A DNA stretch of 64,000 nt from Paludibacteraceae bacterium (lineage in GTDB: Bacteria > Bacteroidota > Bacteroidia > Bacteroidales > Paludibacteraceae), in assembly GCA_017477325.1 (NCBI GenBank), contig JAFUWV010000004.1:17494-81493 (forward strand), in the 5' to 3' direction. Under the pieces are notes generated by a model. It saw nothing but the letters and a program-made list of their open reading frames with translations, did not search any database and was not told the DNA's origin. The position numbers were made by a program, and so were the translations under genes. Each line of letters begins with the position of its first letter. Positions within the stretch are counted from its first letter, which is position 1. Below are positions 16,601-25,979 of the stretch, in pieces.

Positions 16601-18493
16601 ATGAAGGTATTCCGAAAAATACCGTTTCTCTTATTGCTGCTACCTCTCGTAGCGGCAATAATTCTTTATAACTATTTCTGTCCTCGGTCTTTACCTCCTG
16701 CCGACATTTCTCCTGCCATATATTGTCTGCATCTTCTTTCCGTCCCCCAGCAGCGTGAGAAAACTGTAAAAGCAGAGGCGCAAATACTCTGGCGAAAAGA
16801 CTCATCCACACTAAAAAATGCGGATGAGAAGGCAGTAATCTATATTCGTAAGGACTCGCTCAGTATGACTCTCCGGCAAGGCGATATTCTTCTTGCTTCT
16901 GCCTCTCTCACTCATTCGAATCGCGGCAATCCATGCGAGTTTGATTACGACCGCTTTCTTGCTTCGAAAGGTTTCTCCGGTGTTATTTTTCTCGATGGAA
17001 ACGAGTGGTTGCTTGTCTCTCACGAAGATATCAACACTACTCAAGCTATAGCGGACCGTTGTCGTCAGTGGTTTGTCAATCAACTCCGTGAGCATGGCTT
17101 CTCTGAGGATGAGTTGGGCATAGTTGCGGCTATGGCAGTGGGAGAGCGAGATGAATTGCGTTATGACACACGCCAGAGGTTTTCTGCTGCCGGGGCTGCG
17201 CATGTGCTTGCAGTGAGCGGTCTGCATACAGGTATAGTGTATAGCACAATATTATATCTGCTGACTTGTTTTGGTTTTTATCCTGTGCTTTATCGGCAAA
17301 AGTTGCGCCGATGGCTCGTATATATTCTTGCGACAATCTTCATTTGGCTTTATGCCTTCCTTACAGGACTATCGCCAAGCGTGATGAGGGCGGCCCTCAT
17401 GATTACCATATTTTCTTTGGGCAATGCTTTAGGCAGAGATGGTATATCGTTTAATACACTTGCTGCAGCCGCCTTTATAAATCTGCTAATTGAACCACAG
17501 GCACTATATAATGTTAGTTTCTGTCTCAGTTATTCAGCGGTGCTTGGTATATTGCTTTTCTCAAGGAAGATAGTTAGAATACTTTCGTTCAAAACAAAAA
17601 TACTGAGATACCTGTGGAATTTGCTTGCAGTATCTGTTGCAGCTCAGTTGGGTACTCTGCCAGCCACCATCTTCTACTTCTCCCAGATCAGTAATTATTT
17701 TGCTCTTACCAACTTCTTCGTTATTCCCCTTGCCTATGTAATAGTGGTTTTGTCAGCTATGTTCGCAATATTTGCCGTCACTCCACTTGCTGTGTGGCTT
17801 GCCTATATACTTAAGGGTGTTGCCTACATAATGAATTGCGTCGTCAGTTTCATTGATGGTCTGCCTTTCTCTACTTCCAACATTAGTCTGACGCCTGCAA
17901 TGCTTGCGGTATCAATAGGTTCAATTTTACTTCTCGCCCTCTGTATCCATCGGGAAAAATGGCAGTGGTCGGCAGGTTTCGCAGCATCACTTTTGCTGAT
18001 AGCGGTTTTGCATAGTATAAATCTGAAGAAGATAGACAAGACGGAGCAAGCATTCGTATATAACACCTATCCTTATTCACTTGTACTTCATCAGCAAGGG
18101 CGGGCATGTACAATATATTCTGATAGTATTGAGGCTGCACTCCAAGTTACGGAACCATTCAGAAAAAAGCAGATGATAAGGGTTGTCAATGAGGTCGACC
18201 TTTCCGGCATAGAGGCCGCTTCGTTTGCAGTCTCCTCAAAGAGTGTGCTTCTGCTATCTGCCCAGAAGGGCCATAAGTTGGTTTTTGAAAGACAGATGCC
18301 AGCAGATGTGCTTCTGTTTGCCGGCAGAGGCAATAATTGTGCGGAAAATGCGATTTCTGCAACTGTGCCAGATAGTATTGTCATTCTCTCATCAGTGCCC
18401 CAATATAGGGAAGAGGAGATAATCAACTTGGCTCATAGTAGCAATATCCCTGTTTTAACTACCAAACAGTCTGCTATTGAAATACTGCACTAA
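16601..18493 (+). CDS. comEC: ComEC/Rec2-type DNA uptake channel
   Basis: A 630-residue polytopic membrane protein. After an N-terminal membrane segment comes a DUF4131-like extracytoplasmic domain (about 40-145, with GNPCEFDYDRFLASKGFSG), then the competence domain marked by AMAVGERDEL and HVLAVSGLHTGIVYS, and many membrane helices to about residue 470. The last 150 residues are degenerate and lack a recognisable metallo-beta-lactamase HxHxDH motif, so this is the short form. The family moves single-stranded DNA across the inner membrane during transformation. Other competence genes are not in the window. Confidence 0.9.
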   Translation: MKVFRKIPFLLLLLPLVAAIILYNYFCPRSLPPADISPAIYCLHLLSVPQQREKTVKAEAQILWRKDSSTLKNADEKAVIYIRKDSLSMTLRQGDILLASASLTHSNRGNPCEFDYDRFLASKGFSGVIFLDGNEWLLVSHEDINTTQAIADRCRQWFVNQLREHGFSEDELGIVAAMAVGERDELRYDTRQRFSAAGAAHVLAVSGLHTGIVYSTILYLLTCFGFYPVLYRQKLRRWLVYILATIFIWLYAFLTGLSPSVMRAALMITIFSLGNALGRDGISFNTLAAAAFINLLIEPQALYNVSFCLSYSAVLGILLFSRKIVRILSFKTKILRYLWNLLAVSVAAQLGTLPATIFYFSQISNYFALTNFFVIPLAYVIVVLSAMFAIFAVTPLAVWLAYILKGVAYIMNCVVSFIDGLPFSTSNISLTPAMLAVSIGSILLLALCIHREKWQWSAGFAASLLLIAVLHSINLKKIDKTEQAFVYNTYPYSLVLHQQGRACTIYSDSIEAALQVTEPFRKKQMIRVVNEVDLSGIEAASFAVSSKSVLLLSAQKGHKLVFERQMPADVLLFAGRGNNCAENAISATVPDSIVILSSVPQYREEEIINLAHSSNIPVLTTKQSAIEILH

Positions 18494-18590
18494 GCGGCCT
18501 GTCTCTGATGCTATTAGCAGGATAGCATTTAAGGAGTCTTATGGATTTAATGTACGCCTTGTACAATATTCCAAGGTAGAGAATCTTCGA

Positions 18591-19595
18591 TTAATAAGTC
18601 TCAGAGCCTACACGATTCTTTGTTGTGCGCTGACGGGTGAAGCGGCTCCCGCAACTCATACAGCGGTGGGTGTCACGATATCTGTCATGACGATAATAAG
18701 TGACGTCATGGTAACGCGTATAGTAGTTGGTGCGCGTATTTCCGTGGGTCTCACTATGCGAGTACTCATCCCGTGTACTTGTCTCACTGCTCATGCTTGA
18801 GTCGAGATACTCAGTGTCAATCACAGGGTGGTCAGCGTAATAGTTGCACGATGGGCAACGGTCTGTATCCTGACTTGTAATAGTTGCACCTATAATGCCT
18901 ACATTGACAAAAGCCAGCACTATTGTCCACAGCCATACCCAAAATGTCCCTTCAAACTCCACACGGAACATGAAAAACAATGCTACTGCTCCAGCTGCCA
19001 TCAGTATAAGTCCTATCAGTGAAATCGTGCCATTTGAAATACGGGCATATAACAGCGGCCAAAGCAGCACTGCAATAATGGCTCCGGGCGTCAGGAACCG
19101 CAGTAGATGAACACCATCTGCACTGCATATTCCCAGTAGCAGTATCAGCGCTCCAAACATAAAAATGTGTACAAGCAGTTTCTTTCTCTTTATTGCAAAG
19201 GCAAAAAGTATGATAAACCATAGTGCTGACCAGCATGCTGCAATCCTTATTACCCAGGTCATGACCTTGTTAACAGGCTCATCCAGCACCTTGTCTGTTG
19301 TGCGATGCTTTTTTGCTGACATCCGGTTCCCGCTAGACAGAGAGTTTGCTCCCTTCTCCAGATATTTCTTTGCAACCCAGCCACCGCCTTTAGGCACATC
19401 TATAAAAGCCCATGAGCCCTTTATCTCTTTGACTGTGACAACATCTCCCTTCGACACTTTGAACATCACTTCAGAGTTTTTGTCTGCATACTTGCGTACA
19501 TTCAAACTGTTTGCTGTCACTGTATATTGACTTTCAGCCAATATTGCAGCAATCCCTAAAAAGAGAGTTAAGAAGAGAGAGAGAAGTTTTTTCAT
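18591..19595 (-). CDS. Secreted SH3 / multi-pass membrane protein with C-terminal cysteine motifs
   Basis: 334 residues: a signal peptide (about 1-20), a bacterial SH3 domain (about 22-80, with YTVTANSLNVRKYADKNSEV and a GGWVAKKYL end), then four to five hydrophobic segments (about 115-235). The soluble C-terminus has CPSC and CMSC pairs about 60 residues apart, suggesting a zinc ribbon split by a Ser/Thr/His/Tyr-rich insert. Bacterial SH3 domains commonly bind peptidoglycan, so an envelope-sensing role is conceivable. No family name recognised. It is last in the nfeD-floA-nitrilase operon, 13 nt after the nitrilase-family gene. Confidence 0.8.
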   Translation of the reverse strand: MKKLLSLFLTLFLGIAAILAESQYTVTANSLNVRKYADKNSEVMFKVSKGDVVTVKEIKGSWAFIDVPKGGGWVAKKYLEKGANSLSSGNRMSAKKHRTTDKVLDEPVNKVMTWVIRIAACWSALWFIILFAFAIKRKKLLVHIFMFGALILLLGICSADGVHLLRFLTPGAIIAVLLWPLLYARISNGTISLIGLILMAAGAVALFFMFRVEFEGTFWVWLWTIVLAFVNVGIIGATITSQDTDRCPSCNYYADHPVIDTEYLDSSMSSETSTRDEYSHSETHGNTRTNYYTRYHDVTYYRHDRYRDTHRCMSCGSRFTRQRTTKNRVGSETY

Positions 19596-19608
19596 ATAAT
19601 GTGAGAAG

Positions 19609-20382
19609 TTATATCAGTTCGAACTTATCAGAGTCGCGCCATAATGGCGAGCGTTCGCGAAAATGCTGCAACGCTTCTATATCAAACTCAGCTATCTTTG
19701 TGCCTGCTTCATCGTCTGCGAAGCGGGCAAGTGGCATCAGGTGAGTATCATAGGCTATAGAGTGGCCATTATAATGCAGTCCGAGGGCATCATCGCCCAC
19801 TCTGTTCACTGCCGCAATGTAGCATTGGTTCTCAGAAGCGCGTGCAGGCAACAAGGCATCCCAGTACCGGATACGTATGTCGGGCCAGTTAGCCGTGTAC
19901 ATGAGTATGTCATAGTCATAACCCGACCGGTTGCGGCTCCATACAGGAAACCTAAGGTCATAGCATACAAGCAGACAAAACTTGCACCCTCTGAACTCCA
20001 CTATTTTTCTTTCATTGCCTGATGTGAAGAAGTTTGCTTCTCCACCGTGTGCATATAGGTGTTTTTTATCGGTGAAAACGGCAGAACCATCCGGTTTGAC
20101 AAAGAATCCGCGATTATACAAATTCTGTTTTTCCGCCGCCATAAAAGACCCTGCAATTGCCATGTCGTAATCTTGGGCCCAACGTTGAAGATACTGCATC
20201 GTCATGCCGTGCATATCCTCTGCCAGTTCTGGGCGGTCAGTACAGAATCCTGTGGTGAACATCTCGGGCAGCAGAGCAACATCAGCCTTGCCCCTGAGAG
20301 GAGCAAGGCGACGCTCTGTCAGACGCAGATTAGTTTCTATATCTGCCCATTCAATCGGATATTGCAGTAGAGCTACTCTCAC
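19609..20382 (-). CDS. Nitrilase-family amidohydrolase (omega-amidase/YafV-like)
   Basis: 257 residues of the carbon-nitrogen hydrolase superfamily. Catalytic triad visible: Glu in LLPEMFTTGF, Lys in FTDKKHLYAHG, Cys in FCLLVCYDLRFPVWSR. The last motif and the ENQCYIAAVNRVGDD segment fit the YafV/omega-amidase branch, which hydrolyses alpha-ketoglutaramate-type amides and is thought to repair or salvage metabolites. The start is GTG (GTGAGAGTAGCT), just before the first conserved strand. It lies between floA and the SH3 gene; the link to membrane microdomains is not obvious. Confidence 0.9.
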   Translation of the reverse strand: MRVALLQYPIEWADIETNLRLTERRLAPLRGKADVALLPEMFTTGFCTDRPELAEDMHGMTMQYLQRWAQDYDMAIAGSFMAAEKQNLYNRGFFVKPDGSAVFTDKKHLYAHGGEANFFTSGNERKIVEFRGCKFCLLVCYDLRFPVWSRNRSGYDYDILMYTANWPDIRIRYWDALLPARASENQCYIAAVNRVGDDALGLHYNGHSIAYDTHLMPLARFADDEAGTKIAEFDIEALQHFRERSPLWRDSDKFELI

Positions 20383-20406
20383 CGCTTGCCAATACTCTTA
20401 TAAATA

Positions 20407-21381
20407 CTACTTTTTGCTCTTTTTGCCAGGCTGGGCAATTGCATTACGCATGTCGGTATCAGAAATTATGTTCTGCATACGGTAGTAGTCCATTATACCA
20501 AGGTTGCCGCTGCGGAATGCCTCAGCCATAGCCTTAGGCACCTCTGCCTCTGCTTCAACCACATGAGCGCGTGCTTCTTGCGCCTTTGCCTTCATTTCCT
20601 GCTCTAAAGCAACTGCCATTGCACGACGTTCTTCCGCCTTTGCCTGAGCAATGTTCTTGTCGGCCTCGGCCTGATCCATCTGCAACTGAGCACCTATATT
20701 CTTGCCTACGTCAATGTCAGCAATATCGATAGACAGTATCTCAAAGGCAGTGCCTGCGTCAAGGCCTTTCTTAAGTACAAGTTTACTGATGGAATCGGGG
20801 TTTTCAAGTACTGACTTATGTGTGTCAGAGGAACCGATACTGCTAACTATGCCTTCGCCTACACGGGCAAGGACAGTGTCTTCACCTGCACCACCAACCA
20901 GTTGCTTAATGTTAGCACGCACTGTTACGCGAGCCTTGGCAATGAGCTGAATACCATCTTTGGCAACTGCTGTAACAGGAGGAGTGTCAATAACCTTCGG
21001 GTTAACCGACATCTGCACGGCTTCAAATACATCGCGTCCTGCAAGGTCAATAGCGGTAGCCATCTGGAAACTGAGGTCTATGTTGGCTTTGTTTGCACTC
21101 ACCAATGCATGTACCACGCGCTCTATATGTCCTCCTGCAAGATAGTGTGCTTCGAGTCCATCACGGCGTACATCCTGCAAGCCGGCTTTGTGAGCTTCAA
21201 TCATGCAGTCCACAATACGGCGTGGCGGTACCTTACGAATACGCATAAGGAACAGTTGAATGAGCGAGATATGCACGCCCGAAACTATTGCCGAAATCCA
21301 AAGAAGGAATGGCACATAATAAAGAAAAAGAATAAGAAGGATGCCCAGAAGAACAAGCATCACAATTTCAAATACTCCCAT
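20407..21381 (-). CDS. floA: Flotillin-like membrane-microdomain protein
   Basis: A 324-residue SPFH-superfamily protein. A hydrophobic N-terminal hairpin (about 5-45) anchors it in the inner membrane; the SPFH domain includes [19 protein letters not shown] and [19 protein letters not shown] long Ala/Glu-rich coiled coil follows (about 235-290, [20 protein letters not shown]), typical of flotillins. In Bacillus, FloA organises lipid microdomains and is encoded with an NfeD-family protein, exactly as here (nfeD lies 58 nt upstream). GKKSKK forms a basic tail. Confidence 0.95.
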   Translation of the reverse strand: MGVFEIVMLVLLGILLILFLYYVPFLLWISAIVSGVHISLIQLFLMRIRKVPPRRIVDCMIEAHKAGLQDVRRDGLEAHYLAGGHIERVVHALVSANKANIDLSFQMATAIDLAGRDVFEAVQMSVNPKVIDTPPVTAVAKDGIQLIAKARVTVRANIKQLVGGAGEDTVLARVGEGIVSSIGSSDTHKSVLENPDSISKLVLKKGLDAGTAFEILSIDIADIDVGKNIGAQLQMDQAEADKNIAQAKAEERRAMAVALEQEMKAKAQEARAHVVEAEAEVPKAMAEAFRSGNLGIMDYYRMQNIISDTDMRNAIAQPGKKSKK

Positions 21382-21439
21382 GGCTGTCAGTGTTTAAGAT
21401 GTTAATATAATTTTTTGTTTGCTTATCTTGAATAACAGA

Positions 21440-21916
21440 TTAGCTCAAAGGCTTAACTATTATTTTATTACCTTCTACTGCTACTACCTCAACTTCTGTC
21501 TGCTGATCGATAAAGGCCTCATAGCTCTTCGCTTCTATATCAGAGTCGCCAATACGCACTTTCCCCATTGGTGCCAATCGACTAATTGTAACTCCTTTGT
21601 CGCCGATGTGAATGTCAGTACCCTCTATCAAATCCACTTTCGAATCGATATTCTCCTGCAAGGCCATCTTGTCGAGCATCTTACTGCGGACAAAGATATA
21701 GATGGCTATGGCACAAAGCACTACGGAAGCAGCAAGGGTGATGTGACCGGCAGTATTGCCCAAATAGAAATATGCACAGAACACACCTCCTGCTATTGAG
21801 ATGAAGCCAACTATACCCGGCAAACCAAAACCAGGTATGAGAAACAACTCAGTGACAAGCAATGCCACTCCGACAAGAATGAGGATAACAACTAACAGAG
21901 TATTCATAACTGACAA
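21440..21916 (-). CDS. NfeD-family membrane protein
   Basis: 158 residues: hydrophobic segments in the first 80 residues (TLLVVILILVGVALLVTELF and others), then a C-terminal OB-fold (about 85-158) with GDKGVTISRLAPMGKVRIGDSDIEAKS, the NfeD signature. NfeD proteins are flotillin partners; this is the form without the ClpP-like protease domain. It is the first gene of the minus-strand operon nfeD-floA-nitrilase-SH3, with a consensus promoter about 50 nt upstream. Confidence 0.92.
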   Translation of the reverse strand: MSVMNTLLVVILILVGVALLVTELFLIPGFGLPGIVGFISIAGGVFCAYFYLGNTAGHITLAASVVLCAIAIYIFVRSKMLDKMALQENIDSKVDLIEGTDIHIGDKGVTISRLAPMGKVRIGDSDIEAKSYEAFIDQQTEVEVVAVEGNKIIVKPLS

Positions 21917-21964
21917 TTGATTTATAAATTACTTAATCTTCAGCCAAATGAAGATTTTACACCG

Positions 21965-21996
21965 CAAAGGTAATAATTTATATTTAGATATGCAAA
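21965..21996 (-). promoter_or_regulatory. Promoter of the nfeD-floA operon
   Basis: Minus strand: TTTG 21996-21993, 20-nt spacer, TACCTTTG 21972-21965. Matches the Bacteroidetes consensus fully; predicted leader about 43 nt. Confidence 0.8.
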
Positions 21997-22009
21997 CGTC
22001 AATGCTGAT

Positions 22010-23836
22010 TTATTTATTGAATGCATTGTTCCTTATGATAAGATCAGACAGAGTATATGCTTCTTCAACGGTGAAAGGTCTGATGGAGTCAACCTGTATG
22101 TCTGTTTCATCACTTAAAGCACTTGCTTTCTTTATGAGGTCAGTGCCGAATCCGTGCCATGGGTAGTCCTCAATACCAACTGCTGAGAGAATGCTGGGGT
22201 AGATATCCATCTGGAAGCAGATGTCATTGACAGTAACGTCCTCGGTTATGTCCGGTGAGAACAGCACTAACGGACAATAGTTGGGTTCAGAGGCGATGCT
22301 AAGAGGCTTGTCTTGTGCCCATGTCTGTAATTCTTTGAAATCGATATTGCGGAAAACAGTGTGATCACCGGTTATGACTACAACCGTATTCTCAAGAAAA
22401 CCCTCATCACTTAGCCACTGCAGGTAGTCGCCTGCATGATGGTCGGCATAATGCATGCAGTTGAGGTATTCTCTAACCTTTTGCGGAGTATCGTCCTTGA
22501 AGTGCATAGCGTAACTACTCTCATAGAGATTGAAGGGCGAGTGAGTGGAGATAGTGATGATGAACTGGCAGAAAGGAAAATCTGTGCGCATCTGTTCAGA
22601 CATATCTTTTGAGACGGAGAATATGGTGTTGTCGATCCAGAAATGCCGGTGTGTCAGTTGGTTGAACTCTTCAAGTTCATCCTCAGGTTCTATCAGTTGC
22701 AGATATCCGTAGTTGTGTGCTGCGTCTGTCTGATTCCATGTTTTGCGCACCGGATTGACAATTGCACTGTTTCGGAACAAGTGTGCAAAGTTAGGGTAGG
22801 TGTTGTGCGTATACAGCAGGCATGCAGCGCCTGAAGATATTGGGAGTAATCCTGTGTTCAATGTCATTTGTCCGTCTCCTGACATACCTTGTTTCACCTG
22901 TGAGGTGATGCGCGAAACATACAGGTGCGGGTGCTCATCAAGAAATTTGTTTATCTTCGGAGTCACCGGTGCACCATCTGAATCTGTAGCATCAAAAACC
23001 CAGCTCTCCATGCTCTCAACAAAGAGTATTATAAGATTCTTCTTGGGTGTTGGCAGCGTTGAGCTATCGAGGTCAGGCAATGAGTCAAGAAACAACTGTT
23101 GTTGCTCGCATTGTGGTTTAGGCGATTTACGTTGTCCATAGAGCCTTATTCCTTCTACAGTCATGTTAACACTATATGCCACTATGCTATGACTCATGAC
23201 ATAGTTCATTTGGTCTCTTTCTGTCAGCCAGTCTTCCGCTTTAATCTCAGGAGGAGTAACAAAAGGGTTTAGCCAGGGAGAAAAGCGAAACGAACGTTGT
23301 TCACTCTCTGTAAAAGATTGATAGCGACATGCACCTCCTGCGAGAGAACTTGCTATGGCAAGAATTATTACAACTATACCTGACTTCCAGAGCAACACTC
23401 TTTGCCGGCAGAAAAAACAAACGATGCAGTAGATAAATGTGAGTAGAAAATATATCCACACTCGCCAATCAAGGTATAGAAGAATAGATGACGTGAATCC
23501 TTTCAGGTTACCTGACATTAGAATGGCGTCAAGTGTGAGCAGAAGTGAGTTGGCACGAAAATATATCAGGTTGGCTACAATCCAGAAGTCAATTATAAGC
23601 ATCCATACAATGCTGTACCACGGATTACGTATGAAAAGCAGTGGAGTGGCAACAAGAAGCGAGACTGCTATTTTAGGCAGCCAAAAGCCAAAATAAGTTA
23701 TCCATCCACAATTGCGTGGGTCAAGCAGAACAAAACCGATGCAGAACTTCTGGAAGAGAGCTATCTTTATCAGGATTAGAATGGTGAACAGTAGAAAAAG
23801 TAGTGCACGCAGTAGTTTATGATGAGTTCTCAACAT
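22010..23836 (-). CDS. LtaS-like sulfatase-family phosphoglycerol/phosphoethanolamine transferase
   Basis: 608 residues: five hydrophobic segments in the N-terminal third, then an extracytoplasmic alkaline-phosphatase/sulfatase domain. Seen: NLIILFVESMESWVFD (first metal Asp/Glu region), GQMTLNTGLLPISSG with the nucleophile Thr, and VVITGDHTVFRN with metal-binding GDH. Relatives transfer phosphoglycerol or phosphoethanolamine to envelope glycans. I start it at ATG 23836: a longer frame begins with a TTG at 23875 that lies inside the -7 box TAACTTTG and so would not be transcribed. It diverges from the EpsG-like polymerase gene, so both probably act on surface polysaccharide. Confidence 0.88.
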   Translation of the reverse strand: MLRTHHKLLRALLFLLFTILILIKIALFQKFCIGFVLLDPRNCGWITYFGFWLPKIAVSLLVATPLLFIRNPWYSIVWMLIIDFWIVANLIYFRANSLLLTLDAILMSGNLKGFTSSILLYLDWRVWIYFLLTFIYCIVCFFCRQRVLLWKSGIVVIILAIASSLAGGACRYQSFTESEQRSFRFSPWLNPFVTPPEIKAEDWLTERDQMNYVMSHSIVAYSVNMTVEGIRLYGQRKSPKPQCEQQQLFLDSLPDLDSSTLPTPKKNLIILFVESMESWVFDATDSDGAPVTPKINKFLDEHPHLYVSRITSQVKQGMSGDGQMTLNTGLLPISSGAACLLYTHNTYPNFAHLFRNSAIVNPVRKTWNQTDAAHNYGYLQLIEPEDELEEFNQLTHRHFWIDNTIFSVSKDMSEQMRTDFPFCQFIITISTHSPFNLYESSYAMHFKDDTPQKVREYLNCMHYADHHAGDYLQWLSDEGFLENTVVVITGDHTVFRNIDFKELQTWAQDKPLSIASEPNYCPLVLFSPDITEDVTVNDICFQMDIYPSILSAVGIEDYPWHGFGTDLIKKASALSDETDIQVDSIRPFTVEEAYTLSDLIIRNNAFNK

Positions 23837-23872
23837 AGTTAAAATGTCTATGAGGGTAATTAAATTTCGCCG

Positions 23873-23880
23873 CAAAGTTA
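23873..23880 (-). promoter_or_regulatory. -7 box of the LtaS-like gene
   Basis: TAACTTTG on the minus strand, about 37 nt upstream of the ATG at 23836. No clear -33 TTG lies at the usual distance. Confidence 0.55.
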
Positions 23881-23932
23881 GTAAAAATATTCAGTATTTG
23901 CGAATGAATTTTACTATTTGAAAGAAAAGTAG

Positions 23933-23940
23933 TACCTTTG
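23933..23940 (+). promoter_or_regulatory. -7 box of the EpsG-like gene, nearly leaderless
   Basis: TACCTTTG ends only 9 nt before the ATG at 23950, implying an mRNA leader of a few bases. TTTG at 23917-23920 is closer than the usual spacing, so the -33 element is uncertain. Confidence 0.55.
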
Positions 23941-23949
23941 GAGGCTGAT

Positions 23950-25161
23950 ATGAATTTGATAACATTAGTGAGCGTGATATTGCTTGCGGCCGGACTGAGT
24001 GACTGGCTGACCGAGCGTGTGCCTCGTTTGCAGCGTGATATATACTACGTTGTATTCTTTGTTGTTTTCATACTATTCACATCTAAATTGTATTATGGTC
24101 CGGACATTAAGAACTATGTTCCTTTCTATGCCGCATTGGAAAACTGGAGAATATTGTTGTCAGGCAATGTGGATATGCCGTATGAATGGGGCTTTTGTAT
24201 GTTTTGTTCGGTGTTGAAAGGCTGGGGAGTGTCTTTTTGGGGGATGACGGCATTGATATCAGTGATATATTTCTATGCAATATGGTTGTTGCTAAGTGAG
24301 TTGGAAAGTAAACGCAGTTTTGCATTGATGTGTATAGTAATACTTGATGCAACATTGATAACGGTAGCATTGCGCCAGTGTCTGTCTGTGGCATTCTTTA
24401 TATTGATGATAGTTGCATGGAAACATAAACGTTATGTGCCGAGCATTGTCTGTATGTTGCTCGCATGTATGATGCATAAATCAGGTCTAATAGCAGTGAT
24501 GTTTCCTATAGGTTTTATTCTGGTCAAGAACGTGAATTGGTCAGGTTATACATATTGGCAGTTATTGATGGTGCTACTGACATTTGTGTTACTGATACCT
24601 GTGGCTCGTCTGACTGCTCCTATCCTCGCACATATACCATTGCCAGAAGAGTTTGCATCGTCAGCGGCACATCATTTACAATTAGGCAGACAGATACAAA
24701 CTGTATTTGCATTGTATATGGTAGTATTAGTGTGTCTTGCTCACTATACTCATAACAAATTGACTAAGATGGAGGAGTACGGTGTTGTGGTTATTGTGGG
24801 AATGTGCGTAGTGGTGGCACTATACCAGTATTTCTATTTGTTGAACAGAATACGTTCGTTCTTTGTACCGTTTGTGGTAGTATATGTTTTGCGTTTGATA
24901 GAGAGTAAGAGAGGCAATAGGGAAATATCGCATGCTGAGTTGATAAAGCAGTTAGCGGGCGTGTTTGTGTATCTATACATGATATTTCTGACAGTACATT
25001 TTTACGTCGGAGCAAAACATATCTCTGTGCCTTTGTATGCCAGTTCTACAATATTTGAGTTGGGTGAGGCAAATGAGAGTCAGATACGAAATCGCCAGAT
25101 GAAAATAGCGGACACTTATTGGCGAGTAGATTTTATGAAGAAGGAGAACAACAGGTTATGA
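23950..25161 (+). CDS. EpsG-family polysaccharide polymerase-like membrane protein
   Basis: 403 residues, largely hydrophobic, with about ten membrane segments from residue 5 to 365. The layout, with GPDIKNYVPFYAALENW in the first loop, RQCLSVAFFILMIV and CMMHKSGLIAVMFP, matches the EpsG/Wzy-like family, thought to polymerise repeat units of surface polysaccharides on the periplasmic side. I use ATG 23950; an in-frame TTG at 23938 lies within the -7 box. Its stop overlaps the next gene's start (ATGA), starting a run of coupled glycosyltransferase genes. Confidence 0.85.
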   Translation: MNLITLVSVILLAAGLSDWLTERVPRLQRDIYYVVFFVVFILFTSKLYYGPDIKNYVPFYAALENWRILLSGNVDMPYEWGFCMFCSVLKGWGVSFWGMTALISVIYFYAIWLLLSELESKRSFALMCIVILDATLITVALRQCLSVAFFILMIVAWKHKRYVPSIVCMLLACMMHKSGLIAVMFPIGFILVKNVNWSGYTYWQLLMVLLTFVLLIPVARLTAPILAHIPLPEEFASSAAHHLQLGRQIQTVFALYMVVLVCLAHYTHNKLTKMEEYGVVVIVGMCVVVALYQYFYLLNRIRSFFVPFVVVYVLRLIESKRGNREISHAELIKQLAGVFVYLYMIFLTVHFYVGAKHISVPLYASSTIFELGEANESQIRNRQMKIADTYWRVDFMKKENNRL

Positions 25162-25979
25162 TTGATATACTGCTTGCAACATACAATGGAGGGGAATATA
25201 TCGGTGCTTTCCTACAGTCGCTACAGTCTCAGACTTATTCGGATTGGCGTCTGTTGGTGAGAGATGACGGTAGTACTGATGATACATTGGAACAGATACA
25301 AACTCTGACACAAGGTTGGCATCAAGAGGTAGTGTTTGTAGAAAGGGGCGATCATACAGGAGCAAAGAACAGTTTTGAGCAACTGCTAATGCATTCAGAG
25401 AATGAATATTGTGCTTTCGCAGATCAGGATGACATATGGAGAGAGAATAAATTAGCGGTGTCGGTGTCAGCAATGCATGAAGCAGAAAGTGTTAATGCCG
25501 GCAAGGCAATAGTTGTGCATACTGATTTGCAGGTAGTTGATAGCGAGTTAAAGACGATTTCAGAGTCGTTTTGGAAGTATTCGAATCTTAGACCTGAATT
25601 GATAGAAGGCGATATACATTATTTGGCAATATCTAATTGTCTGACAGGTTGCACTATGTTGATGAACAAACCGGCCCGTGAAGTCTCTTTGCCATTTGCA
25701 AGTAATGCGGCTATGCACGATGCATGGGTAGGAATATCTACGTTGTTATCAGGCGGGGTGATAGTGGCGCTACATGAGCAGACTGTGCTTTACAGGCAGC
25801 ATTCAGATAACGTGTATGGTGCAAAGAAATATACGGCGTTGAAACTGAGGGGAGAAGAGAGCAACATAAGTAAGGCAAGAAAAAGTTATGCAGCAGCGTC
25901 TCCACAGGTGTTTGGCAGTGTGATTAGTTTCCTATGGTGGAAAATACGATACTTCATATCGCAGCGAATAAAGAGATGA
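25158..25979 (+). CDS. Family 2 glycosyltransferase (rhamnosyltransferase-like)
   Basis: 273 residues. Seen: IDILLATYNGGEYIGAFLQSL at the N-terminus, VRDDGSTDDTLEQI, and the metal-binding FADQDDIW (about residues 89-96). The ADQDDIW form is typical of the rhamnosyltransferase-like GT2 group, though the donor is not proven. ATG 25158 overlaps the previous stop as ATGA; a longer frame from TTG 25119 is discarded. The C-terminus is basic and aromatic (WWKIRYFISQRIKR), consistent with membrane association. Confidence 0.88.
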   Translation: MIDILLATYNGGEYIGAFLQSLQSQTYSDWRLLVRDDGSTDDTLEQIQTLTQGWHQEVVFVERGDHTGAKNSFEQLLMHSENEYCAFADQDDIWRENKLAVSVSAMHEAESVNAGKAIVVHTDLQVVDSELKTISESFWKYSNLRPELIEGDIHYLAISNCLTGCTMLMNKPAREVSLPFASNAAMHDAWVGISTLLSGGVIVALHEQTVLYRQHSDNVYGAKKYTALKLRGEESNISKARKSYAAASPQVFGSVISFLWWKIRYFISQRIKR

